Part shown: piece after piece, positions 1-10,406 of the stretch
Layout of the letters: each line of letters opens with the position of its first letter
How positions within the stretch are numbered: the first letter of the stretch is position 1
Assembly (NCBI GenBank): GCA_001781995.1
Contig: MFNH01000040.1
Coordinates: forward strand, 1-38,506
Reading direction: 5' to 3'
DNA length: 38,506 nucleotides
DNA from: Candidatus Levybacteria bacterium RBG_16_35_11
Lineage (GTDB): Bacteria > Patescibacteriota > Microgenomatia > Levybacterales > UBA12049
Translations under genes and position numbers: made by a program
The notes under the pieces: generated by a model
The model's input: the letters and a program-made list of their open reading frames with translations, nothing else
Databases searched by the model: none
What the model was told of the DNA's origin: nothing

Positions 1-918
1 AAAGACTGTCTAACATCCCTATTTAATCAAACGTTTAAGGAGATAGAAATAGTAGTTGTAGATAATAACTCAACCGATGATTCCGTTGAATACTTAAAGA
101 AAAATTTCCCAAAAGTAAAAATTATAAAAAACAAAAAAAATATGGGACTTTCAGCCGCTTTTAATATCGGAGTAAAAAAGTCTATTGGGGAATATATACT
201 GCTTTTGAATAATGATACCTTTTTTAAAAAAGATTTTACTAAAAAGTTATTAAATTTTTATAAAAGCCATAATTATTCTGTAGTTGCCCCGATTGAAAAA
301 AGATTTAATGAAAAAGAAGAATTTAAATCTAATACCACAATTGATATTACAGGAAGTCCAGCCTATTACCTTCCTAATTTCTCAAGAGCGGATAAGTATT
401 TTTATTTAAGTGTTTGTTTTCTTTTCTCAAGAGAAGATTACCTAAAAAGTCAGGGACTGGATGAAAATTACTTTATGTATTATGAGGATGTAGATTGGTT
501 TTGGCGATTATCTCTTTTGGGAAAAAGCTTTACCTACGCATTAGATATTGTAATATATCATGCCGGAGCAGGTAGTAGCGGGAAAGGGTTAAAGTTAAAT
601 ACATTTTTATGGAGAAATCAAAATTGCCTCCAAACCTTAATAAAAAACTATTCGACCTTAAGTCTTGTTTTAATTTTGCCTTTATATTTAATCCAAAACC
701 TTATTGAAGCATTGTTTTTTCTATTAATATTAAAACCCAATATCTCCGTCTCTTATATTAGGGGTTGGGCCTTTAATGTTCAAAATATTAATAAGATTCT
801 TAGGAAAAGAGAATGGGTCCAGAAAAATAGAAGAGTTTCAGATTTCCAAATTTTTAAGAAAATGTATCCGGGATTTGGGAAAATGCTTCTTTTATATAAT
901 TACTTTTTTGCAAAATGA
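1..918 (+). CDS. Glycosyltransferase family 2 (5' truncated by window edge; ORF open upstream of the listed Met at 142)
   Basis: Frame 1 is open from base 1: KDCLTSLFNQTFKEIEIVVVDNNSTDDSVEYLKKNFPKVKIIKNKKNMGLSAAFNIG..., GT2 signature VVDNNSTD, NNDT, DEDxF-like 'DENYFMYYEDVDW'. Confidence 0.9.
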   Translation, partial: KDCLTSLFNQTFKEIEIVVVDNNSTDDSVEYLKKNFPKVKIIKNKKNMGLSAAFNIGVKKSIGEYILLLNNDTFFKKDFTKKLLNFYKSHNYSVVAPIEKRFNEKEEFKSNTTIDITGSPAYYLPNFSRADKYFYLSVCFLFSREDYLKSQGLDENYFMYYEDVDWFWRLSLLGKSFTYALDIVIYHAGAGSSGKGLKLNTFLWRNQNCLQTLIKNYSTLSLVLILPLYLIQNLIEALFFLLILKPNISVSYIRGWAFNVQNINKILRKREWVQKNRRVSDFQIFKKMYPGFGKMLLLYNYFFAK

Positions 919-1913
919 AAAATAAACAAGCTTTTTTCTTACAAAATAAATTTTCCTTTTCAATCATTACACCTACCTTAAACAATGAAAAAGAGATTGA
1001 GTTTTTCCTAAAATCCATTAGGAAACAAAAATATCCTCAAGATAAAATTGAAATAATCATTGCCGATGGGGGATCTAAAGATAAAACTCTAAAAATAGCT
1101 GGAAAATATAAGACAAAAATCATTCACAATAAAGAGGTCTTTGCTGACATAGGAGTGAATGAAGGAATAAAAAAAGCAAAGGGAGATCTAACAATGATTC
1201 TTGCCTGCGATAATATTTTTAAATCAGATAGAGCCTTTGAGAAAATAGCAGAAGTTTTTCAAAATAAAAAAATATTTGCCGCCTTTCCCAAACATGCAGT
1301 AAGCAATAAGGATAATTTTTTTACAAAATATATAAATACTTTCACGGATCCTGCAAATCATTTTGTTTATGGGTATGCCTCAAACCCAAGGACATTTCAT
1401 GAAATTTATAAAACTTTAGAAAAAAATAAGGAATATACAATTTTTAATTTTAAATCTAATTCATTGATTCCTATGATCGCATTTGCTCAAGGATTTACGA
1501 TAAGAGCCGGTTTTAGAAGAAGCAGTAAACATGCTTTTGACGATACAGCTCCGGTTATAGAGCTAATAGATAAAGATAAAACTATCGCCTATGTTCATTC
1601 GGTAGATTTATATCACTATACAATAAATAATCTTAGTCACTTTATAAATAAACAAGCATGGAAGACCAGAAATTATCTTCAGAAAAAGAACTTTGGAATC
1701 TCCCATAGAGTAACACTTTTGTCTAATAAGCAAACGGAAAGAATTCAAATTTGGCCTCTATACTCACTAACAATTATTCCTCCTTTTATTTATGCGCTCT
1801 ACCATTTAGTAAAGGATAGAGAGAAAATGTGGATTTTTCACCCGATTTTGTGTATTATCTCAGGTTACAGCAGCTTTTTTACCTATATTAGCTTTGTTTT
1901 AAAGAATAAATGA
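915..1913 (+). CDS. Glycosyltransferase family 2
   Basis: SIITPTLNNEKEIEFFLKSIRKQKYPQDKIEIIIADGGSKDKT; 4-nt overlap with previous CDS. Confidence 0.88.
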   Translation: MKNKQAFFLQNKFSFSIITPTLNNEKEIEFFLKSIRKQKYPQDKIEIIIADGGSKDKTLKIAGKYKTKIIHNKEVFADIGVNEGIKKAKGDLTMILACDNIFKSDRAFEKIAEVFQNKKIFAAFPKHAVSNKDNFFTKYINTFTDPANHFVYGYASNPRTFHEIYKTLEKNKEYTIFNFKSNSLIPMIAFAQGFTIRAGFRRSSKHAFDDTAPVIELIDKDKTIAYVHSVDLYHYTINNLSHFINKQAWKTRNYLQKKNFGISHRVTLLSNKQTERIQIWPLYSLTIIPPFIYALYHLVKDREKMWIFHPILCIISGYSSFFTYISFVLKNK

Positions 1914-2848
1914 AATATTTCATTCACGATAAAGCACTGGTTGCAACAAAAAAAATAGGCGAGAATACCCGTATTTGGGCTTTTTGCAATATCTTAAAAG
2001 GGGCAAAAATTGGGAAAGACTGTAATATTTGTGATCACGTTTTTATTGAAAATAAAGTAGTAATTGGCAATAAGGTTACTGTTAAATGCGGAGTTTTTCT
2101 TTGGGATGGAATTACAATTGAGGATAATGTTTTTATTGGGCCTAATGCTGCCTTTGCAAATGATAAATTCCCAAGAAGTAAAAAATATTTAAAAAAACCA
2201 GTAGCAACCTTAATTAAAAAAGGTGCATCCCTCGGTGCAAATGCAACTGTTCTTCCAGGCATTGTGGTAGGAGAGAATGCAATGGTTGGAGCAGGAGCGG
2301 TTGTAACCAAAGATGTTCCACCAAACGCAATAGTTGTTGGGAATCCTGCCAGAATTACTGGCTATGTTAATACGGTTGATTTTAAAAACATTAAAACCTT
2401 ACAAGATACGTCTTTTATAAAAACTAGATTACCAACTAAAGTCAAAGGGGCTGATGTATATAAATTATCTAAGGTAAGCGATATCAGAGGAGATCTTTCC
2501 TTTACCGAATATAAGAAAGAAATTCCCTTTTTAGTAAAGCGGGTGTTTATGGTCTATAACGTCCCAAGTAGAGAAGTTAGAGGTGAACACGCGCATAGAA
2601 AACTGCATCAATTTTTAATCTGTGTTAAAGGCTCGGTAAATATTGTTGTAGATGATGGCAAAAATAGTTTGGAAATTCCACTCACCCCAATGGACATTGG
2701 TATTCATATAAAACCAAGGACTTGGAGTGTTCAATATAAATATTCACAAGATGCAATTCTTCTTGTTTTTGCTTCGGAAAAATATGATGCTAAGGATTAC
2801 ATTAGAAGCTACGATCAATTCTTAAAACTGGTAAAAAATGGTAAATAA
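1910..2848 (+). CDS. Bifunctional left-handed beta-helix N-acetyltransferase + FdtA/WxcM-like cupin dTDP-4-oxo-6-deoxyhexose 3,4-ketoisomerase
   Basis: N-terminal hexapeptide repeats (IGKDCNICDHVFIENKVVIGNKVTVKCG...GNPARI), C-terminal RGEHAHRKLHQFLICVKGSVNIVVDDG...YIRSYDQFLKL typical of FdtA/WxcM cupins. Confidence 0.87.
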   Translation: MKYFIHDKALVATKKIGENTRIWAFCNILKGAKIGKDCNICDHVFIENKVVIGNKVTVKCGVFLWDGITIEDNVFIGPNAAFANDKFPRSKKYLKKPVATLIKKGASLGANATVLPGIVVGENAMVGAGAVVTKDVPPNAIVVGNPARITGYVNTVDFKNIKTLQDTSFIKTRLPTKVKGADVYKLSKVSDIRGDLSFTEYKKEIPFLVKRVFMVYNVPSREVRGEHAHRKLHQFLICVKGSVNIVVDDGKNSLEIPLTPMDIGIHIKPRTWSVQYKYSQDAILLVFASEKYDAKDYIRSYDQFLKLVKNGK

Positions 2849-3956
2849 GCAAATTAAAGTTCCCTATCTTGACTTAAAAGCAAGCTATAAAAAAATACTC
2901 CCACAATTACAAACTGCATTTACAAGGGTTTTAGAAAGTGGAATGGTTGTGCTTGGGAATGAAGTTAAAGAATTTGAAGAAAAATATGCACAGTTTTCAA
3001 ATACTAAATATGCAGTGGGCGTTGCCTGTGGGCTTGATGCCTTAATTTTATCCCTAAGTTCCTTAGGAATTGGGAAAGGGGATGAAGTTATTGTTCCCTC
3101 AAATACCTATGTGGCAACCTTAATTGCCGTATCCCGAGTCGGCGCAACCCCCATCTTAGTAGAATCAAAAATCGATACATATAATATTGATCCCGAAAAA
3201 ATTGAAAAATCGATAACTAAAAAAACAAAAGCAATAATTCCAGTTCATCTTTTTGGCCAGGCGTGTGAAATGGACAAAATATTAAAAATTGCAGAAAAAT
3301 ATAAGCTAAAAATAGTGGAGGACAATGCCCAGTCCCAAGGTGCAACCTACAATGGAAAAATTACGGGAAGTTTTGGGAACATAAATGCTACCAGCTTTTA
3401 TCCAGGTAAAAATTTTGGAGCAATAGGAGATGGAGGAGGAATTACAACCAACAGCAAAAAATATTATAAATTAATTCTCCAGCTTAGGAATTATGGAGAG
3501 AGAAAAAAATATTACAACAATTTGATTGGTTTTAATTCTAGATTGGATGAGCTCCAGGCAGCTTTTTTGAAAATAAGAATAAGCCAAATTGATGACATTA
3601 ATAAGAAAAAGAATAAAATTGCACAAATTTACATTAAAAACCTTTCAAACGTAGGTGATTTAATACTTCCAAAAACGCACCAAAAAGCAACCCACGTTTT
3701 TCATGTTTTTTGTATCAGGACCAAAAAAAGAGATCTTTTAAAAGACTACCTTCTAAAAAAGGGAATCGTAACCTTAATCCATTATCCTGTTCCGGGACAT
3801 CTCCAAGAAGCATATAAAAATTTAGGATACAAAAAAGGGGATTTACCGATTGCGGAAGAATTGGCAAAAACCTCCCTAAGCTTACCGATCTATCCAGAAA
3901 TTACAAGCGATAAATTGGAATACGTGATTGATTCGATAAAAAAGTTTTTTAAATAG
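2838..3956 (+). CDS. DegT/DnrJ/EryC1/StrS family PLP aminotransferase (sugar 3-aminotransferase, FdtB-like)
   Basis: VPYLDLKASYKKI...GVACGLDALILSLSSLGIGKGDEVIVPSNTYVAT...VEDNAQSQGATYNGKITGSFGNINATSFYPGKNFGAIGDGGGITTN. Confidence 0.92.
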   Translation: MVNKQIKVPYLDLKASYKKILPQLQTAFTRVLESGMVVLGNEVKEFEEKYAQFSNTKYAVGVACGLDALILSLSSLGIGKGDEVIVPSNTYVATLIAVSRVGATPILVESKIDTYNIDPEKIEKSITKKTKAIIPVHLFGQACEMDKILKIAEKYKLKIVEDNAQSQGATYNGKITGSFGNINATSFYPGKNFGAIGDGGGITTNSKKYYKLILQLRNYGERKKYYNNLIGFNSRLDELQAAFLKIRISQIDDINKKKNKIAQIYIKNLSNVGDLILPKTHQKATHVFHVFCIRTKKRDLLKDYLLKKGIVTLIHYPVPGHLQEAYKNLGYKKGDLPIAEELAKTSLSLPIYPEITSDKLEYVIDSIKKFFK

Positions 3957-3957
3957 A

Positions 3958-4920
3958 ATGCCAAAAGATCCTTTAGTTTCTATAGTAATTCCAACTTATA
4001 ATCGCAAAGAAATGGTGGAAAGACTAATAAATAGTATTTTTGCCAATTCCTACAAAAATCTTGAAATAATTGTAATTGATGATGCATCCCCAGACGATAC
4101 ATTAGACTACTTAAAAAAGAAATTTGCAAAAAATAAAAAACTGAAAGTTATAAAAAATAGAAAAAACCTCTTTACCGCCGGATCAAGAAATGTTGGAATT
4201 AAAAATTCAAAAGGAGAGCTTATTTTTTTCATTGACGATGACAATGTTTTAGATAAAGATACAGTTAAATTCTTAGTAGAAGAATTTAATATTGATGAAA
4301 AATTGGGGGAAGCAGGGCCGGTTAATTACAACTACAACAATAAGAAAAAGGCATTATGGTTTATAACAAAAAGAAATATGTTTACTACAAAAACTTCCCA
4401 GCCGAGGGATTTAAATGAGGTTTTTGGTAAAAAAGTATGGGAAACAGTCGATATTCCAAACGCTTTCATGGTAAGAAAAAGTGTTATTGAAAAAAATAAA
4501 ATATTTTTCAGAGAAAAATTAGGGATTATGTATGAAGAGAGTGATTTTGCTTATAGAATAAAAAAAGCTGGATATTCAATTAGGGTAATAAGAAATGCCA
4601 AAATTTATCACGACATCGAGAAAAAAGAGGGCTCTTTTATTAAAGATTACATGTATCACTTTATGGTGGATAAGAGAAGACCATTTGTTATAGCAAGAAA
4701 CAGAATAATTTTCCATTCAATTTACTCAACAAACTTTCAATTCTTTTTTATCCTAGTGTTCTTTATTTGGTTTTTTACCGCTTACTATTTCTATAAAATT
4801 ATCTTTTACAAGGGGTTAGGTAAATTTTCCGCCTTTCAGAGATTAGCTTTATGCGGGGAATATTTAAGAGGAAGTTTTATTGGTTTAAGTTTTGTAACAA
4901 GTGGAAAAAGGTTGGATTAA
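3958..4920 (+). CDS. Glycosyltransferase family 2
   Basis: PLVSIVIPTYNRKEMVERLINSIFANSYKNLEIIVIDDASPDDT...FIDDDNVLD. Confidence 0.9.
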   Translation: MPKDPLVSIVIPTYNRKEMVERLINSIFANSYKNLEIIVIDDASPDDTLDYLKKKFAKNKKLKVIKNRKNLFTAGSRNVGIKNSKGELIFFIDDDNVLDKDTVKFLVEEFNIDEKLGEAGPVNYNYNNKKKALWFITKRNMFTTKTSQPRDLNEVFGKKVWETVDIPNAFMVRKSVIEKNKIFFREKLGIMYEESDFAYRIKKAGYSIRVIRNAKIYHDIEKKEGSFIKDYMYHFMVDKRRPFVIARNRIIFHSIYSTNFQFFFILVFFIWFFTAYYFYKIIFYKGLGKFSAFQRLALCGEYLRGSFIGLSFVTSGKRLD

Positions 4921-4939
4921 TTGTTAGAATGCAGTAGTT

Positions 4940-6199
4940 ATGAATTCTTCAAAAAAAGAAGTTAGAAAAATTAAAAGTTGCAGAATCTGCGGATCAAAAG
5001 AACTTATTGATGTAATAAATTTAGGAAATCAGCCCACACCAAATGGTTTTTTAAAAAAAAAGGATCTTTCTAAAAAAGAAAAAAAATATCCCTTGGCTGT
5101 GTCATTTTGCACCAATTGTTCACTAATGCAATTAAAATATTTAGTTGATCCTAAAATAATGTTTAAAAATTATCTTTATATTCCTTCTTCTTCAAAGACA
5201 AGACTTGAGCATTTTCGTAACCTTGCAGAAACCGTAAGGAAGCTTGTTAAATTAGACCAGAATTCATTAGTAATCGATATAGGAAGCAATGACGGAAGCC
5301 TTCTTCTTTGCTTCAAAAACTTAGGGACAAAAATATTAGGTATTGATCCGGCAGAAAATCTTGTAAAAGTTGCCAATCTTAACGGTGTTGAAACGGTTAA
5401 GGGATACTTTAACCTAAATCTTTCAAAAAAAGTTAGGCAAAAATACAAGAGGGCAAAGGCAATACTTGCAACAAATGTAATTGCCCATATTCAAAATCTT
5501 CATGAGGTAATCTTAGGAGCAGAAGCTTTAATGGAGGATGATGCAATTTTTGTAATGCAATTTCCATACTTGCTGGATTTAATAGAAAAAAATCTTTTTG
5601 ACACAATTTACCATGAGCACCTTTCATATTTCTCCCTTAAGTCACTGATGTATTTGGCAAAAGACTCAAAGCTTGAAATCTTTAATATAGAAAAAAACGA
5701 TCTTGATGGGGGATCAATCAGGGTTTACTGGAAGAAAAAAATAAACAAGAAACAAAAACTAAATGAAAAAACAATTAAGAGTATTTTAGATACGGAGGAA
5801 AAATACGGATTATACAATAAAAAAACCTACTCTAATTTTGCAAAACGAGTGGAGAAACTAAAGACTGACACCTTAGTTAGACTTAAGGGCTTAAAAAGGA
5901 AAAAGAAAAATATTGTAGGTTACGGTGCCGCTGCAAAGGCAAATGTTTTAATAAATTACTTCGGAATTAACAATAGAACAATTGATTATATGGTTGATTC
6001 CACTCCCTACAAGCAAGGATTATTTACTCCCGGTTCTCATATCCCGATTTACTCAGAGGATAGGATATATGAAACAAAGCCGGACTATGTTTTAATTTTT
6101 GCCTGGAATTTTAGTAAGGAAATAATCGAGAAGAATAAAAGATATCAAAAAGAGGGTGGTAAATTTATTCTGGTAGAGCCAAACTTTCAACTTATCTAG
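4940..6199 (+). CDS. Zinc-binding class I SAM methyltransferase, NDP-sugar C-methyltransferase type
   Basis: N-terminal CRICGSKELIDVINLGNQPTPNGFL...CTNCSLMQL zinc-binding region, VIDIGSNDGSLL motif, C-terminal GYGAAAKANVLINYFGI...VDSTPYKQGLFTPGSHIPI. Confidence 0.88.
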   Translation: MNSSKKEVRKIKSCRICGSKELIDVINLGNQPTPNGFLKKKDLSKKEKKYPLAVSFCTNCSLMQLKYLVDPKIMFKNYLYIPSSSKTRLEHFRNLAETVRKLVKLDQNSLVIDIGSNDGSLLLCFKNLGTKILGIDPAENLVKVANLNGVETVKGYFNLNLSKKVRQKYKRAKAILATNVIAHIQNLHEVILGAEALMEDDAIFVMQFPYLLDLIEKNLFDTIYHEHLSYFSLKSLMYLAKDSKLEIFNIEKNDLDGGSIRVYWKKKINKKQKLNEKTIKSILDTEEKYGLYNKKTYSNFAKRVEKLKTDTLVRLKGLKRKKKNIVGYGAAAKANVLINYFGINNRTIDYMVDSTPYKQGLFTPGSHIPIYSEDRIYETKPDYVLIFAWNFSKEIIEKNKRYQKEGGKFILVEPNFQLI

Positions 6200-6218
6200 T
6201 TTTTATAAACCCCAATAA

Positions 6219-7136
6219 ATGAAAGGGAATAAACCTAAACAACCAAGATTAAAAAAGGCACTTAGCTTAAATACAAAGAGATTTGACTATGAAGATTTTT
6301 TTATGGGAGTTTTGGAAAGTAAAAATTACTCTAAAAAAAGAACATTTACCCAGGATTATAGATTAAAAAAATTGACAGAATTTTTAAAACTAGAAAAGGG
6401 GAATCTCTTGGACATAGGCTGTGGGGGAGGAATTATTACGGAATCTTTGCCTTACTATTATCCAAAGGTATCTATCTATGGCTGTGATATCAGCTTAAAA
6501 GCGATAAAATTTTCCAAGAAATTAGGCAGTGGGAAAGTAAACTATAGCCTCATCAAAAACAAGAGACTTCCCTACCCTGATAATTATTTTGATGCCTGTA
6601 TTGCCCTTGATGTGATAGAACATATCCCAAACGTTACTTTTTTCTTAAAAGAAGTAAAAAGGGTTTTGAAAAAAGACGGATACTTCTTTTCCCATACCCC
6701 ATGCGAAGGGCAAAAATATACCCATACCTGGTTTTCAAAAAAATTAGGGTTTTTAGAAAACATAACCTTTAAAAGGTATGGACACATCCATCCAGAATTT
6801 ACACATCAATACTTAGAGCAAATGATAGAGAATGCTGGTTTTAAGATAAAACAGAAAGACTATAGTGAGCATTTTATCTATCAATTCTTAAGTTTAATTT
6901 TTTATTTTATTCCTTTAGAAGTTTTAGAGAAAGTTTTGGGGAAAAAAGCTGATCTTTATAAAGATAAAAAAGTAGTAGAATCAACTAATAAAAATAAAGA
7001 TGGCTTGATGGATTTTAGAAGGACATGGCTTAAGCTTACGGCTTTTAGTAGACTGGTAACTTACTGGGAGCTTGTTGTTTTTAAAAAAGTACCCTTTGGT
7101 GCTCTTAAGCTTAATGTTTTGAGCATTAAGAAATAA
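6219..7136 (+). CDS. Class I SAM-dependent methyltransferase
   Basis: GNLLDIGCGGGIITESL...FDACIALDVIEHIPNVTFFLKEVKRVLKKDGYFF. Confidence 0.88.
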   Translation: MKGNKPKQPRLKKALSLNTKRFDYEDFFMGVLESKNYSKKRTFTQDYRLKKLTEFLKLEKGNLLDIGCGGGIITESLPYYYPKVSIYGCDISLKAIKFSKKLGSGKVNYSLIKNKRLPYPDNYFDACIALDVIEHIPNVTFFLKEVKRVLKKDGYFFSHTPCEGQKYTHTWFSKKLGFLENITFKRYGHIHPEFTHQYLEQMIENAGFKIKQKDYSEHFIYQFLSLIFYFIPLEVLEKVLGKKADLYKDKKVVESTNKNKDGLMDFRRTWLKLTAFSRLVTYWELVVFKKVPFGALKLNVLSIKK

Positions 7137-7138
7137 TT

Positions 7139-9466
7139 GTGAAGAAATTTATTAAAAAGAATTACTTGCTTTTATTAAATACTCTCGTAGTAATCGGATT
7201 ATTTCTTCTCCCATACTTACTATTTCAGGGCAAACTGTATCTAGGTGGAGACGATACCAAGCTTCAGTATGTTTTCCCGGCAGTTTTACTAAGAGATGTG
7301 CATCCTTTTTCCTGGTATCATTTTTCTTCACTTGGCTGGAATAATCCTGTTCAGTTTGAACTGCCCTTTTTAATTGTTTGGTCGTTTTTAGATTATTTAA
7401 TGAGAATAAAATTCGTTCTTAACTATCTTGGATTTTCACTGCCCTTAATTGCCGGTTTTATTTATTTTCAGAAATTCCTAGTGGAACTTTTGGAGGGAAA
7501 AAAAGGAAACCATAAAACTGAAGCATTCTTAGCCTCTTTTTTTTATATTTTGTCTCCGATAATAATCGTTAACCAAATGGTCAATTTTCTAATTTCAATC
7601 TGGCTTTTAGCTCTAATTCCTGCAAACCTTTACTTCTTTGTTAGATATCTAAAAACAGCAAGGTTTATTTACGTCTTTCTTGCTATGGTTCTTACCACAT
7701 TTTTTTCAATTGCCTTATTTTCAATTCCTTGGATTTTAGGTTACGTAGCCGTTTTGGTGCCCTCAATGTTAGTTAGTGCTTTTCTTTTTAAGAAAAAAGA
7801 GATTATCTATTTTTTAAAAAAACTTGTTTTTTTCCTTTTCTTTGTCTTAGTGTCCCAAGCTTTTTGGCTGTATGGCTTTTTAAATACCTATTTACTAATA
7901 AGCAAAAATAGTTTTGCCGCTAAAGTAGTGTCTAAGCAATTCTTAGATACTTTTTCCCCAGTAGTTTTATCAACCGCAAGGGGAACAATAATTTACCCTT
8001 TACTTAATTTATTTCATAGACAAATCGCTTTTGATTTTAACTGGGATTTAAAAAATGTCTTTTTAAATTTTTACGATAAAACAATGATACTTAACTCTAT
8101 TTATTTAATAATTTTAGTCCTCGCCCTTATAAATTTAAAAAAAGCTTTAAGTAAAAAAGAGAGAAAAATTTTTATTATCTTTTTTGGTTCTTTTTTACTT
8201 GCTTTATTCTTTTTTACGGTAAATATAGGGCCTTTGAAAGAATTATTCCTTTTTTTGAGAAACTTTCCCGGTTTTGTAGTTTTTAGGAACTTTTACGATA
8301 AATTTGCCCCGACGTATGTTACTTTCTTTTCAATTGTCATCTTCTTTTCCTTAGTTGTTGTAAGGAGAAGCCTTAAGAAGGCAAGTAAGATACTTTTAAT
8401 TGCATTTGGAATAATCGTTCTTGTAAATTTTATTCCTGTTGAAAAAATCGTTAATTCCCCTATCTGGCAAACCTCACAAAGCTACAAACATATTACTTTC
8501 CCAAAGGAATACATAAATTTTATGAAAGAGATTAATAATAAAATCCCGACAACCAATAATCTTTTAAGCGTTCCTTTCGGTTCATCGGTTTACTCAGTTA
8601 TCAAAGATGAGACAAGCAATAATGTTTATGTCGGAGTTTCTCCCGTAATAGTTTTTAGCGGATTAAATGATATTTCAGGTCATTTGTCTTTTAATTTCAC
8701 AGAAATAGCAAACATGATGGATGGTTTAATTGTTAACAGAAACTATTCAAAGTTAAACAGTGTTTTATATCAGCATAATATAAATTATGTCGTGGTTACA
8801 AAAAATATACCGAAAGACGCACTAAATGCGGATTGGCTTTTTGGCGCAAACGTCCTTAGAAAGCAAGATAAAGAGTTTCTAAACTCCATAACCTCAAAAA
8901 AGCTTTTAACAAGTCAGGAAGGGAATTACGAGCTATATCAAACTAAGAAAACAAATAGTCTGATAAGCTCAAGAAATGTTTATTTTAAAAAAATAAGCCC
9001 AGTCAAATATGTAATCTACATTAAAAATCTTGAAAAAAAGCAGGTTTTGTCATTTGTTGATTCTTATCATACTGGCTGGAAATTATACCTTAAAAAAAAT
9101 CCATCCCTAAGCTTTTGCTTAAAACCTGCACAAAACAGAGAATTACTCTCTTACCAATGTAAAGAGGAAAAAAAGATCTTTGAGCCTGAAGATTTATCTT
9201 TCTTATATTTAAGGCCGGTGTTTGATGAAAAACACGGGCTTTTAAATGATTATGCAAATAAGTGGGAGATTGACCCAAGCTACATAAAGCATAATTTTGA
9301 TAGTCTTTATTATAAAGAAAATAAAAACGGCAGTATTGATATTGAACTTGTCTTATATTTTAAACCCCAAACAGACTTTTTTATCGGCGTCTTTGTTAGC
9401 GCAATTGTCTTTTTAGCATCGGGAATCTATCTTATTCTAAAAAAGAAAAATGAAAAACTTAATTAA
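7139..9466 (+). CDS. Large multi-pass membrane protein, GT-C / YfhO-like (GTG start)
   Basis: Many TM segments; C-terminal soluble domain with 'VLSFVDSYHTGWKLYLKK' typical of YfhO-like proteins. Confidence 0.65.
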   Translation: MKKFIKKNYLLLLNTLVVIGLFLLPYLLFQGKLYLGGDDTKLQYVFPAVLLRDVHPFSWYHFSSLGWNNPVQFELPFLIVWSFLDYLMRIKFVLNYLGFSLPLIAGFIYFQKFLVELLEGKKGNHKTEAFLASFFYILSPIIIVNQMVNFLISIWLLALIPANLYFFVRYLKTARFIYVFLAMVLTTFFSIALFSIPWILGYVAVLVPSMLVSAFLFKKKEIIYFLKKLVFFLFFVLVSQAFWLYGFLNTYLLISKNSFAAKVVSKQFLDTFSPVVLSTARGTIIYPLLNLFHRQIAFDFNWDLKNVFLNFYDKTMILNSIYLIILVLALINLKKALSKKERKIFIIFFGSFLLALFFFTVNIGPLKELFLFLRNFPGFVVFRNFYDKFAPTYVTFFSIVIFFSLVVVRRSLKKASKILLIAFGIIVLVNFIPVEKIVNSPIWQTSQSYKHITFPKEYINFMKEINNKIPTTNNLLSVPFGSSVYSVIKDETSNNVYVGVSPVIVFSGLNDISGHLSFNFTEIANMMDGLIVNRNYSKLNSVLYQHNINYVVVTKNIPKDALNADWLFGANVLRKQDKEFLNSITSKKLLTSQEGNYELYQTKKTNSLISSRNVYFKKISPVKYVIYIKNLEKKQVLSFVDSYHTGWKLYLKKNPSLSFCLKPAQNRELLSYQCKEEKKIFEPEDLSFLYLRPVFDEKHGLLNDYANKWEIDPSYIKHNFDSLYYKENKNGSIDIELVLYFKPQTDFFIGVFVSAIVFLASGIYLILKKKNEKLN

Positions 9467-10406
9467 CTATTTTCTAATTCCGATTATTCTTTTGCTTCTT
9501 TGGGGATCATGCTCACTTTTTTTAGGAAATGACCTTAGTTTCTCTGTTATTAAAGTAAGCCACAGTAATAAGGATATTAATTTGTTGCCGGAGGGCAAAA
9601 TATTAAAAGGAGAAAAAGTAGTGGGGGAATTTAAGGCAAGAGAAAATTACTTAGGGATGGTTTTAATAAAATTTAATGATTATGTAAAACCAGATTATCA
9701 AAATGAAGACGTGCTTACTTTTAAGATAAAAGAAAAAGGTCTAAGGAAGTGGTATTACGATCATAATTATCGTTCAGGTTCCTTTGAGTATCTTAAATAT
9801 TACCCCTTTGGTTTTAGTCCGATTAGGGATTCAAAAAACAAAAAGTATCAGTTTGTTTTAGAGTCAACAAAAGGAACAGAAGAGAACGGACTTGAGATTG
9901 ATGAAAGTTTTGATATCCTTATGAGTGGATATCAAGTCCCAAAAGGAGAGATACAGTCTTCAATATCTTCGTTTATTTCTTTTATTCTAACTAAAGCTAA
10001 ATATTCTTTCACTAATTCTTCTTTTCTGCTTTATTCAACAATTTATCTTATCCCCTTTGTTATTTATCTTTTGGTTTTATTAACTAAAAAAAGAAAGGAA
10101 TTTGTGAGGAAATATCTTATCTATGTTATTTTGCTGTTAACTTTTTTTGATCTTTTTATTTTGAAAGATTTCTATTTAGGGGTACTTTTTTGCCTACTAA
10201 TACTCTGGATCGCATACGTTTTTGTTAAAAGGCTTGAAAGCAGGGTTACTTTTATATTTGCTTTCAGTCTAATTTTCATCTGGATTATTTTAGCCTTTTT
10301 TAAAAATATTGCAATTCAGCATAAACTAAATATCTATGCTTATTTCCTGCTTTTAATTGGCTTTGCCCAGTTTTTTATAGAAGAAAAAATGAATTTAAAA
10401 AAATGA
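9450..10406 (+). CDS. Membrane protein of unknown function (N-terminal TM, extracytoplasmic domain, C-terminal TM cluster)
   Basis: ORF with clear hydrophobic segments; overlaps neighbours on both sides, so probably translationally coupled. Confidence 0.7.
   Translation: MKNLINYFLIPIILLLLWGSCSLFLGNDLSFSVIKVSHSNKDINLLPEGKILKGEKVVGEFKARENYLGMVLIKFNDYVKPDYQNEDVLTFKIKEKGLRKWYYDHNYRSGSFEYLKYYPFGFSPIRDSKNKKYQFVLESTKGTEENGLEIDESFDILMSGYQVPKGEIQSSISSFISFILTKAKYSFTNSSFLLYSTIYLIPFVIYLLVLLTKKRKEFVRKYLIYVILLLTFFDLFILKDFYLGVLFCLLILWIAYVFVKRLESRVTFIFAFSLIFIWIILAFFKNIAIQHKLNIYAYFLLLIGFAQFFIEEKMNLKK

Noticed and set aside
2035-2310. 91-aa minus-strand ORF
   Set aside because: Fully inside the strongly supported WxcM-like CDS; composition is the antisense shadow of hexapeptide repeats.
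5176-5627. Minus-strand ORFs of 90 and 64 aa
   Set aside because: Antisense to the methyltransferase CDS, no protein-like motifs.
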